A stretch of 64,000 nt of DNA, taken from Microvirga vignae. GTDB lineage: Bacteria > Pseudomonadota > Alphaproteobacteria > Rhizobiales > Beijerinckiaceae. Below, in pieces: positions 54,997 through 62,552 of this stretch. The notes beneath the pieces were generated by a model, which saw nothing but the letters and a program-made list of their open reading frames with translations, had not been told where the DNA came from and did no database searches. The stretch lies in the NCBI RefSeq assembly GCF_001017175.1, contig NZ_LCYG01000014.1:1-64000 (forward strand), read 5' to 3'. The translations under genes and the position numbers were made by a program. Numbering within the stretch: position 1 is the stretch's first letter; every line of letters starts with the position of its first letter.

Positions 54997-55164
54997 ATGC
55001 CACAGAATGCAGGTCACAACCAGGGCGGTGTCAACAAGACCCGCGACAAGAGCGCGGATAAAAAGCGCCGGGGTGAGAACACCTCAGGCGCAGGCCGCAC
55101 CGAGGCAAACCCTCTCGATCCCGGAACCCGCACGGACGGCGGAGCGCCAGACAGACAACGCTGA
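54997..55164 (+). CDS. small hydrophilic protein (55 aa), unknown function
   Basis: ATG 54997 is preceded by AGGAGA with about 7 nt spacing. The product, starting MPQNAGHNQGGVNKTRDKSA, is rich in Gly, Lys, Arg, Asp and Asn and lacks hydrophobic segments, so it is probably disordered. Such small proteins are common near stress genes of rhizobia; the role is unknown. Confidence 0.55.
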   Translation: MPQNAGHNQGGVNKTRDKSADKKRRGENTSGAGRTEANPLDPGTRTDGGAPDRQR

Positions 55165-55226
55165 GTCTACCAGGCGCGACTGATAGATCAGGGTCTAAAC
55201 GCTGAATTGCAAGAAGAAGCTACGCT

Positions 55227-55391
55227 ATGGCGAGGGAACCCAAGAAAGGCCCATCAGGCCAGCAGAACGCTCCCGATGTCGGCAATCCGAGTCTGGGTGG
55301 CGGCACAGGCAACCAGACAACAGGTGGAATCGGCAGCCGGAACACGGGGCCGGGCCATAAGATGGAGAAGCAGAGCAACTGGAAGCATTGA
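55227..55391 (+). CDS. small Gly/Asn/Gln-rich protein (54 aa), unknown function
   Basis: ATG 55227 opens a 54-codon frame, MAREPKKGPSGQQNAPDVGN and on to NWKH. It is low in hydrophobic residues like the neighbour at 54997-55164, and it follows that gene by 62 bp. The ribosome site is weak (GAAGAAG). The similar make-up and shared direction make a real gene plausible. Confidence 0.4.
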   Translation: MAREPKKGPSGQQNAPDVGNPSLGGGTGNQTTGGIGSRNTGPGHKMEKQSNWKH

Positions 55392-55658
55392 CCCTGCCGA
55401 AGGCCACACCCTTGGGTGATCAGGGCAATGCGGTTGCTGTCATCATTTTTCCTATCGACTTGCGGGATTTTGCGGTGAAGCCCGATGGGCTCTGCTCCGT
55501 CTGATCCTTCCTGTGCTTCACCGGTTGTGCCGGCCATCATCGCGCCTCTCGTACCCTGTATCAGACAATGGAGAGATCAGCGTCGGTTCCACCGATGGGA
55601 ATCCCCGGGAGGACCAATAGACGTTCATCTCAGGTCCTGCTTGAGCGCGGAGGCATCC

Positions 55659-55994
55659 ATGAATGTTCGAAAACTTGAGAAGAGTGAATGGCAGGGATTT
55701 TGTGACCATCTCTCGAGAATTTTGACCGGGGCTCGCACAGAGATCCGTGTCCAGTCCCTGACTTTGGGCGATCAGGTCGAAGCTGAATGGTTGCCTCTGC
55801 TCGGGATGGTTTATGATGCAAAGGACGACATGATCGAAATTGCCATGGAAGGACTCGATCACATGATCCGCCACCCCCGAGAGATCTCTGTCGAAGAGGG
55901 AAGCAACGGCATCATCAGCGTACGGGTGATCGACGGCGACGGCAGACAGCAGATCGCTATGTTTCGTGAGCCGCTGATGCTACCTGGACCATGA
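55659..55994 (+). CDS. DUF5335-like protein
   Basis: This 111-aa protein starts at ATG 55659, with GGAGG 6 nt upstream. It contains VRKLEKSEWQGFCDHLSRIL, then WLPLLGMVYDAKDDMIEIAM and GLDHMIRHPREISVEE. These features match the DUF5335 family of small alphaproteobacterial proteins with unknown role. The frame is open further upstream without support. Confidence 0.75.
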   Translation: MNVRKLEKSEWQGFCDHLSRILTGARTEIRVQSLTLGDQVEAEWLPLLGMVYDAKDDMIEIAMEGLDHMIRHPREISVEEGSNGIISVRVIDGDGRQQIAMFREPLMLPGP

Positions 55995-56187
55995 GCCACT
56001 CAAACGAGAGCAGTCGGTAAGGGTGGTGCCTGTGATCGGACGTGAGGATACGTGCGTTGTGAAAGGCCGATCAATGCCAAGACGCGCAGAAAACTCCCGC
56101 CGATGATGAGACGTGGAAGATCTCGTCGTGACACGCGCGTCACAAGCAGGTTGGCTTCGTGAGATTTTGTATTTTCAAGGAGAAGAA

Positions 56188-56264
56188 TGGCGCGCCCGAA
56201 AGGATTCGAACCTCTGACCCCCAGATTCGTAGTCTGGTGCTCTATCCAGCTGAGCTACGGGCGC
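56188..56264 (-). tRNA. tRNA-Arg (anticodon ACG)
   Basis: The minus strand folds as a 77-nt tRNA. The acceptor stem is GCGCCCG (56264-56258) with CGGGCGC (56198-56192), followed by G and an encoded CCA. The D-arm is GTAGCTCAGCTGGATAGAGC, the anticodon loop is CTACGAA (anticodon ACG) and the T-arm contains GGTTCGAATCC. The 3' end faces the decayed accessory region at 52-54 kb. Confidence 0.96.
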
Positions 56265-56370
56265 TTGGTCGGCAGGTCGTTGCGAGAAGCAACATCAGCC
56301 GAGGCGGGTGACTTAAAGGGTTCTGACGCGCTTGGCAAGCCTCCTTTGAAGAGATTTTGCACAAAGCTCA

Positions 56371-57807
56371 TTATGTCTCCTGAACGGAGGCACGATCCGG
56401 GATCGTGATCCGGAAACAGGTGTGGCCCTCGCCCTCATCGAGACTGATCGTGCCGCCATGAAGCTGGATCAGCTCCGCCGCAATCGTGAGCCCTAAGCCC
56501 GTGCCGCCCTTGTGGGCGGAGCTCTGGAAGGGTGTGAAGAGATCGGCCTTCACCCGCTCCGGGATTCCAGGGCCGTTGTCCTCAACGAGAATGGTAACTG
56601 TATTCCCTTCTCGGCTGGCCTTGATGTCGATGCAGGGCTGGCCCTGGCTGGGTCCGGTCTGGCTCAAGGCCTGCACGGCGTTGCGCACGAGATTGACGAG
56701 CACCCGTGAGAGCTGGTCCTTGTCCGCGTCGACCATCAAGCCCTCCGGCACATGGGCCTTGAAGGCGATGCCGACTTCCGGCGCGAGATCCGTCAGATTC
56801 GACAGGTCCTCGACCAGCGGCGCAAGGGGAATCAGCCGGCGCTGCGGCAGTGGCTCGGTGGCGCGGCCATAGGCGAGCGTCGTTTCGCAGAAGGCGATGG
56901 CGCGGTCGAGGGTGGCCACGAGCCGGGGCGCGACCCGCTGCGCGGTCTCGTCGTTCACCCGCTCGAGACGATCCGTCAGAAGCTGGGCCGTGGTCAGCAT
57001 GTTGCGCAATTCGTGATTGATCTTACTGACCGCAAGGCCGAGCTGCGCGAGGCGCCGCTTCTGGCGAAGCTCGTCGGCCAAGGTCGTTTCCATGCGCGCC
57101 AGGGCCTGCTCGGCAAGGCCGATCTCATCCGCCCGGTCCGTCGGCTGGATGACGCGAGAGGCGTCCTCCGGATTGCCGGAAAATTCCGCGATGTTGCCGG
57201 TCAATCTCCGCACGGGCCGAACGATGACCCATTGCAGGGTGAGATAGACCAGACTCGCCGTGATGAGGGAAATGAAGAGCGACAGAAGCAGGATGTTGCG
57301 GGAGAAATCGAGCATGGCGGCCCGCAAGGGGCGCTGATCGAGAATGATCTCGACGAAATCGACCCCCATGCCGTGGCCGATCACCCGAATCGGCTTGTCG
57401 GCCGGATAGAACAGGGCATCGAAAGCATCGCTCACGAGATCGATCCATTTCGCATCCCGCAAATCGATGCTCTTGCTCACCTCGGGCGGAACATCGCTGA
57501 TGGCCAGGAGGCTCCTGCGCCCTCCGCCGCGCAGCGCGATGGCCTGAGCCCCGACGCCTTGGAGGAGGCGCAGTTCGAGGTCTTCTGGCAAACTCTCTTC
57601 GGGCGCGGCATCGAGCACCATGGCCGCGATCTGCGCCGCGGCGATGCGGTCGTTCAGCCAGGTCTGGCGAAAATTGGCGATCGAAGGCACATAGATCAGC
57701 ACCTCCGCGATCATCACGAAAAGGATGGTCAACAGCAGCAGGCGCGCGGAAAGCCCGAACTGGCTCAGGATTCGCCATGCCAATGATTGCGGCCGCTCGA
57801 CGTCCAT
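56371..57807 (-). CDS. two-component sensor histidine kinase
   Basis: This 478-aa kinase has an N-terminal membrane segment (about 20-45), a sensor region of about 130 residues and a second membrane segment (LLLSLFISLITASLVYLTLQ). A HAMP domain (VRPVRRLTGNIAEFSG) and the His region (VSKINHELRNMLTTAQLLTD) follow. The ATPase core has VLVNLVRNAVQALSQTG and GGTGLGLTIAAELIQLHGG. No response regulator is adjacent in the window, so the pathway is unknown. Confidence 0.9.
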   Translation of the reverse strand: MDVERPQSLAWRILSQFGLSARLLLLTILFVMIAEVLIYVPSIANFRQTWLNDRIAAAQIAAMVLDAAPEESLPEDLELRLLQGVGAQAIALRGGGRRSLLAISDVPPEVSKSIDLRDAKWIDLVSDAFDALFYPADKPIRVIGHGMGVDFVEIILDQRPLRAAMLDFSRNILLLSLFISLITASLVYLTLQWVIVRPVRRLTGNIAEFSGNPEDASRVIQPTDRADEIGLAEQALARMETTLADELRQKRRLAQLGLAVSKINHELRNMLTTAQLLTDRLERVNDETAQRVAPRLVATLDRAIAFCETTLAYGRATEPLPQRRLIPLAPLVEDLSNLTDLAPEVGIAFKAHVPEGLMVDADKDQLSRVLVNLVRNAVQALSQTGPSQGQPCIDIKASREGNTVTILVEDNGPGIPERVKADLFTPFQSSAHKGGTGLGLTIAAELIQLHGGTISLDEGEGHTCFRITIPDRASVQET

Positions 57808-57813
57808 GCCCGC

Positions 57814-58684
57814 CTATCCCAAGCGGCGAAGCAATCCGATCGCTCGCCGCAACCAAGGATTCTGAGCCGAAGGCTTCAGAAACTCCACCGCCGTGCTCTT
57901 TGTCACCTCGGAGAAGGTGGGGTACGGATAGACCAAGCCGGCAAGATCGGAAACCGTCAATCCTTTCGTCAAGGCGAGGACCCACGGCATGATCAGCTCG
58001 TCGGCATGAGCCCCGGCGATCGTGCATCCCAGGATTCTCCCGCGCGGCGTCACAACGGCCTTCACATGACCCTCGGTTGTCCCCTCGGCCCAGGCCCTGT
58101 CGTTCTCCGAAAAGCTGCAGCGCAGGATCTGGATGGCTCCATGCCTCTCTCGGGCCTCGGCCTCGGTGAGCCCCACGGCGGCCAGTTCCGGATCGGTGTA
58201 GAGCACACGGGGGATCGGTGCCTGCCCGACCCTGGCCGGCAAGCGGAACAGCGCATTGCGGATCACGAGCCCGGCATGATGATTCCACCTGGGTGAAGCG
58301 CGCTCCCGCCCCTGCTCCACCGGCGCAATCGCCGATGGCATAGACCCTCCTGTTGGTCGTTTGCAGCCGCCGGTCGGCCACGATGCCGGATGCATCGATC
58401 TCGATGCTGGCCCCTCCAGGCCAAGGCCCTCGACCACGGCCTGTCGGCCAGCCGCAATCAGCAGATGGCTGCCTTCGATGGGCTCGGGCTCGCCTTGAAG
58501 GAAGACGGCCACACGCCCGCCCTCCCTCGGCTCGACCCTCTCGACGGCCCGGCCGGCGCGCAGGGCGATCCCCTCCCATCTTGCCCTTCTCGATCAGCAC
58601 GACGGAGACCCCGAAGGCCGCGGCCATGGCCGCCACCGACAGGCCGGCGGATCCGGCCCCGATCACGCAGAGTCGGGCTTCAAC
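57814..58684 (-). pseudogene. broken pyridine nucleotide-disulphide oxidoreductase (mercuric reductase/LPD-like)
   Basis: The start keeps the FAD-binding motif (VIGAGSAGLSVAAMAAAFGV, then EKGKMGG). About 200 residues are missing at a junction near 58572, which removes the redox-active CxxxxC. The sequence resumes at RAGRAVERVEPREGG and reaches the C-terminal dimerisation domain (RVLYTDPELAAVGLTEAEAR, YPYPTFSEVTKSTAVEFL). Two compensating frameshifts lie between GLGLEG and HHAGLVIRNALF. It lies directly downstream of a TVP38-type gene, its usual partner. Confidence 0.85.
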
Positions 58685-58690
58685 GGCTCA

Positions 58691-59500
58691 TCAGGCTTTT
58701 CTTTCTTTGTCTTCATGGCTGCCCCCTGTTCGCCGATATCTGACCACAATGGGAGCCAATGCCAAAGTTCCTAGGACCGCCAGGGCCCCCATCAGCTCGG
58801 GCGTCAGCAGGCTCTTGGCATCGAAGTCGACAGCGCAATCTGCCCCACCGGCCGCAAGGCATTGCTGGCGGACCCTTTCATGCTTGGCAATGACTTCATC
58901 GAGCCCGGACCCGGCAAAGGCAAAGGCGAACGAGACCGGGAGCATCCCGATATAGGTTGCAAGCACATAGTATTTCAGCCGCATGCCGAAGAAAGCGGCT
59001 GCCAGATTGGTCAGCCAGAAGGGCATGACGGGCATCAGTCTCAAGAAAAGGAGATAGGAGAAGGCCCGCCTCTGGAAGCCTTCCGCCAGACTCTGGATCC
59101 GGGAGCCCGCCCGCTCCAGGAGAGGCCGCCCGAGGGAGGTACGGGCGATCAAAAAGATGCTCGTCGCTCCCAGGGTCGCCGCCATGGAAGCAACCGTGCC
59201 GCCCAGGAGCCAGCCGAAGAGATAGCCACCGATGGTCGTCAGAAAGGCGGAGGCCGGCAGGGACAGGGTCACGGCGGACACATAGACGAGCACATAAAGC
59301 CCCAGCATCGACAGGCGATGCTCCGCCACCATCTGCCGGAGCTGAACCTGGTAATGGACGAAGGTTTCGAAGCTCAGCGACCGGTGGAGGCCCGTGGCGA
59401 AGACCGCCCCGATCGCGATCAGGAGGATCGCAAGGGGCAGATATCTCCAAAGTTCAAGGCTCGTTGCCTCCCCTTCAGGTGTATCATTCTTGTCTGCCAC
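58691..59500 (-). CDS. TVP38/TMEM64 family membrane protein (VTT domain)
   Basis: This 269-aa membrane protein has about five hydrophobic segments and the VTT/SNARE-associated core: LPASAFLTTIGGYLFGWLLG, RRAFSYLLFLRLMPVMPFWL and YVLATYIGMLPVSFAFAFAG. Such proteins often sit next to mercuric-reductase-like oxidoreductases, as here with the broken gene. Function is unsettled; lipid scrambling or metal handling have been proposed for relatives. Confidence 0.88.
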   Translation of the reverse strand: MADKNDTPEGEATSLELWRYLPLAILLIAIGAVFATGLHRSLSFETFVHYQVQLRQMVAEHRLSMLGLYVLVYVSAVTLSLPASAFLTTIGGYLFGWLLGGTVASMAATLGATSIFLIARTSLGRPLLERAGSRIQSLAEGFQRRAFSYLLFLRLMPVMPFWLTNLAAAFFGMRLKYYVLATYIGMLPVSFAFAFAGSGLDEVIAKHERVRQQCLAAGGADCAVDFDAKSLLTPELMGALAVLGTLALAPIVVRYRRTGGSHEDKERKA

Positions 59501-59618
59501 GCTTCCTCCCGGCCAAGAGCCTCTATATAGCGCCTCCCATTCTCGCGCCTACAGGCTCCCGCCCGGGACAATGTGAGGGGCCGAGCAGCCTGATTGCCGC
59601 ATGAAGGCCAGAGCAGCG

Positions 59619-59647
59619 TTGACTTTGCCCCTCCGTTCCGTCATAAG
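59619..59647 (+). promoter_or_regulatory. sigma-70-type promoter of rpmH-rnpA-yidC
   Basis: A -35 hexamer TTGACT (59619-59624) and a -10-like CATAAG (59642-59647) are separated by 17 bp. They lie about 130 bp before rpmH. A CAGCGC...GCGCTG inverted repeat lies between promoter and gene. Confidence 0.55.
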
Positions 59648-59777
59648 CCCGCAAGCTGACAGCGCTCTTCTTGGGGCGCTGATCGTTTTTTCGAGACAGT
59701 TTCGGGGGCAACCCCTTATCTAACCAGACGGGCGCGAGCCTTCGAGCACCGCTGCCCCTTTCGACCGGAGATGTGCC

Positions 59778-59912
59778 GTGAAGAGGACGTATCAACCGAG
59801 CAAGCTGGTTCGCAAGCGCCGCCACGGCTTCCGTGCGCGCATGGCGACCAAGGGCGGCCGTAAGGTCATTGCTGCTCGCCGCGCCCATGGCCGCAAGCGC
59901 CTGTCGGCGTAA
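59778..59912 (+). CDS. rpmH: ribosomal protein L34
   Basis: This 44-aa protein starts at GTG 59778. The sequence [20 protein letters not shown] continues to [20 protein letters not shown] and ends RLSA, a textbook L34 of the large ribosomal subunit. It lies just before rnpA, the conserved bacterial order. Confidence 0.97.
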   Translation: MKRTYQPSKLVRKRRHGFRARMATKGGRKVIAARRAHGRKRLSA

Positions 59913-59931
59913 GCAGCCTTAAGGACCCCCG

Positions 59932-60381
59932 ATGCGCGAGCCTCGCGCACATGTGACCATCGGGCGTCTGACGAAAAGACCTGACTTCGTCGCGGCGGCC
60001 TCCGGCCGCCGCTTTCATACGGAGCGGATGACGGTGCAGGCCCGCCTGCGCGAGCCTTCGGATCCCGACACCTCGGGAACCGGCCTTCGGGTCGGTCTGA
60101 CCGTCACGAAACGGGTTGGCCACGCCACCGAGCGCAACCGGATCAAGCGTCGGCTCCGTGCTGCCGTTCCCGTGGCAGCACAGGACTTCGCAACCATCAA
60201 TGCGGACGTCGTCATCATCGGCCGGCGCGATATTCTGACCGCGGATTACGACGTGCTCATCGACGATCTCCGGCGTGCGCTACGGGTTGTAACCAAGCCG
60301 AAAAGCGCCCACCTCTCTGATCGCCCTCTCCCCTCCTCACCTCCCCTTAAAGGCGAGCGTCGCGGACATTCCCATGCGTGA
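59932..60381 (+). CDS. rnpA: ribonuclease P protein component
   Basis: This 149-aa basic protein has the RNase P signature region [20 protein letters not shown] followed by LRAAV. With the RnpB RNA it matures the 5' ends of tRNAs. It lies 19 bp after rpmH and overlaps yidC by 8 bp. The last 30 residues (Pro/Ser-rich) are an unconserved extension. Confidence 0.95.
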   Translation: MREPRAHVTIGRLTKRPDFVAAASGRRFHTERMTVQARLREPSDPDTSGTGLRVGLTVTKRVGHATERNRIKRRLRAAVPVAAQDFATINADVVIIGRRDILTADYDVLIDDLRRALRVVTKPKSAHLSDRPLPSSPPLKGERRGHSHA

Positions 60382-62230
60382 AGATAACAAAAACCTGATC
60401 CTCGCCATCGCCCTCTCGCTGGCGGTTCTGCTGGGCTGGCAATATTTCTTTGCAGCTCCCGAGGCTGAAAGGCAGCGCCAGGCTGCGCAGCAGCAGCAAT
60501 CCACGCAGGTGAACCCCGCCGCACCGAACCCGCCTCCGAGCCCGAGCCAGGCCGGCGGCGCCTCGCCGACGGTGCCCGGAACGGTGCCGAGCACGCCGGC
60601 AGCCCCCACGATCGTGTCCCGTGAGGCTGCTCTTGCCAATTCGAAGCGCGTCGCCATCGACACGCCCGCCATCGCGGGCTCGATCAACCTGCGCGGCGGC
60701 CGCATCGACGACGTGGCGCTGAAGAACTATCGCGAAACCGTCGATCCCAAGAGCGCCAATATCGTGCTCCTGTCTCCGGAAGGCACGCAGAACCCCTATT
60801 ATGCGGAATTCGGCTGGCTCGGCGGCCAGGCAGGCAGCCTGCCCAACGCCGGCACCGAGTGGACTGCCGACCGCGACCGCCTCACCCCTTCCACACCGGT
60901 GACCCTCACCTGGGACAACGGCCAGGGCCTCGTCTTCCGCCGCACGATCTCGGTGGACGACAAGTTCATGTTCACGATCAAGAGCACGGTCGAGAACCGT
61001 GGCTCCACGGCCGCGGCTTTGCAGCCCTACGGCCTCGTGTCCCGTCACGGCAAGCCGACGACGCTGGGCTATTACGTGCTGCACGAGGGCCTGATCGGCG
61101 TTCTGGGCGACAGCGGTCTCCAGGAGATCAAATACGACGCTCTCGACAAGGAGACGCCTGTTGCAGGCTCCAACGTGTCCCAGAAGACATGGGACGGCGT
61201 GCAGGGCGGCTTCCTCGGCATCACCGACAAGTATTGGGCCGCCACCGTCATCCCGGATCAGGCGATGACCTATCAGGGCGCCTTCACCTCCCAGCAGAGC
61301 CAGGCGGGCCGCACCTATCATGCGATCATGCAGGGCGCAGCGCAGACCATCCAGCCGGGCAGCACGGTCGAGTCCACGCAGCGCTTCTTCGCCGGCGCGA
61401 AGGAAGTGGCGACCGTCGATGCCTATCAGAGCTCGCTCGGCATCAAGAACTTCGACCTCATGATCGACTGGGGCTGGTTCTACTTCATCACCAAGCCGCT
61501 CTTTAAGGTGCTGGACTTCTTCTACAAGCTGTTCGGCAATTTCGGCATCGCGATCCTGCTCGTGACCGTGATCCTGAAGATCCTGTTCTTCCCGCTCGCC
61601 AACAAGTCCTACGCCTCCATGGCGAAGATGAAGGCGGTGCAGCCGGAGATGGTCTCGATCCGCGAGCGCTATGCCGACGACAAGATGAAGCAGCAGCAGG
61701 CGCTGATGGAGCTTTACCGCAAGGAGAAGATCAATCCGGTCGCGGGCTGCTGGCCGGTGCTGATCCAGATCCCGGTGTTCTTCGCGCTCTACAAGGTGCT
61801 CTTCGTCACCATCGAAATGCGCCACGCGCCGTTCTTCGGCTGGATCCGTGACCTCGCGGCACCCGACCCGACCTCCATCTTCAACCTGTTCGGTCTCATC
61901 CCCTACAACCCGGGCGCGGTGCCGGTGCTGGGGCCGTTCCTCATGCTCGGCGTGTGGCCGATCCTGATGGGCATCACCATGTGGCTGCAGATGAAGATGA
62001 ACCCGGAGCCGCCGGACCCGGTGCAGAAGCAGGTCTTCGCCTGGATGCCGGTGATCTTCACTTTCATGCTCGGCTCGTTCCCAGCCGGTCTCGTGATCTA
62101 CTGGGCCTGGAACAACCTGCTCTCGGTCACCCAGCAGGCCTTCATCATGAAGCGCAACGGCGTGAAGATCGAGCTGTGGGAAAACCTGCGCAAGACTTTC
62201 AACCGCAGAAGCAGCCCCGCACAGGGCTAG
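60374..62230 (+). CDS. yidC: membrane protein insertase YidC
   Basis: This 618-aa protein has an N-terminal membrane anchor ([20 protein letters not shown]), a Pro/Ala-rich linker and the large periplasmic domain. The C-terminal insertase core includes [20 protein letters not shown] and [20 protein letters not shown]. It inserts proteins in the inner membrane with or without SecYEG. Length is typical for alphaproteobacteria. The start lies within the end of rnpA. Confidence 0.97.
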   Translation: MREDNKNLILAIALSLAVLLGWQYFFAAPEAERQRQAAQQQQSTQVNPAAPNPPPSPSQAGGASPTVPGTVPSTPAAPTIVSREAALANSKRVAIDTPAIAGSINLRGGRIDDVALKNYRETVDPKSANIVLLSPEGTQNPYYAEFGWLGGQAGSLPNAGTEWTADRDRLTPSTPVTLTWDNGQGLVFRRTISVDDKFMFTIKSTVENRGSTAAALQPYGLVSRHGKPTTLGYYVLHEGLIGVLGDSGLQEIKYDALDKETPVAGSNVSQKTWDGVQGGFLGITDKYWAATVIPDQAMTYQGAFTSQQSQAGRTYHAIMQGAAQTIQPGSTVESTQRFFAGAKEVATVDAYQSSLGIKNFDLMIDWGWFYFITKPLFKVLDFFYKLFGNFGIAILLVTVILKILFFPLANKSYASMAKMKAVQPEMVSIRERYADDKMKQQQALMELYRKEKINPVAGCWPVLIQIPVFFALYKVLFVTIEMRHAPFFGWIRDLAAPDPTSIFNLFGLIPYNPGAVPVLGPFLMLGVWPILMGITMWLQMKMNPEPPDPVQKQVFAWMPVIFTFMLGSFPAGLVIYWAWNNLLSVTQQAFIMKRNGVKIELWENLRKTFNRRSSPAQG

Positions 62231-62256
62231 AATGCGGCGCCACTTGTGAAATGATC

Positions 62257-62287
62257 ATCCCCGGGCTTGTCCCGGGGATTTTCTTTT
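62257..62287 (+). terminator. rho-independent terminator after yidC
   Basis: A perfect 9-bp stem, ATCCCCGGG (62257-62265) and CCCGGGGAT (62271-62279), has loop CTTGT and is followed by TTTTCTTTT. It lies 27 bp after the yidC stop codon. Confidence 0.9.
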
Positions 62288-62302
62288 GGGCATGCTCACG
62301 GC

Positions 62303-62413
62303 ATGACGACAACCGGGCCGAATCCCAACATTCCTCACCCGATTCCCGCGCACCCCCGCGTCGGCTTTCTCAAAGCCCTGGTGAACCAGCCCGACATCGA
62401 GGTCGGCGACCCG
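62303..62413 (+). pseudogene. N-terminal fragment of a xenobiotic (CatB/Vat-like) acetyltransferase
   Basis: The frame from ATG 62303 encodes MTTTGPNPNIPHPIPAHPRV followed by GFLKALVNQPDIEVGD. It resembles the start of hexapeptide O-acetyltransferases of the Vat/CatB type (GPNP...HPRVxFLK...IEVGDYTYY). The hexapeptide body is missing and the sequence becomes unrelated right after VGD. It is a truncated relic. Confidence 0.65.
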
Positions 62414-62552
62414 CAATCTCGATGCCGTTCGAGGCGCGGACATGGCCGTCTTGAGGGCTGCCGCCTGAGGGCAGCGCTCACGGGAATGCTGTTTCCGCCG
62501 GCGTTCCAGCGCCTATATGATGAGGGCGTGGCGACAACGCAGTGTTTCCGGC

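Noticed and set aside
57125-58666. 513-aa open frame on the minus strand spanning the oxidoreductase remnant and kinase
   Set aside because: Only the first 35 residues (FAD motif) are meaningful; the rest is an out-of-frame reading of the broken enzyme and of the histidine kinase.
60347-61825. 492-aa open frame on the minus strand over yidC
   Set aside because: Antisense shadow of yidC, with His/Arg/Asp-rich composition and no known fold.
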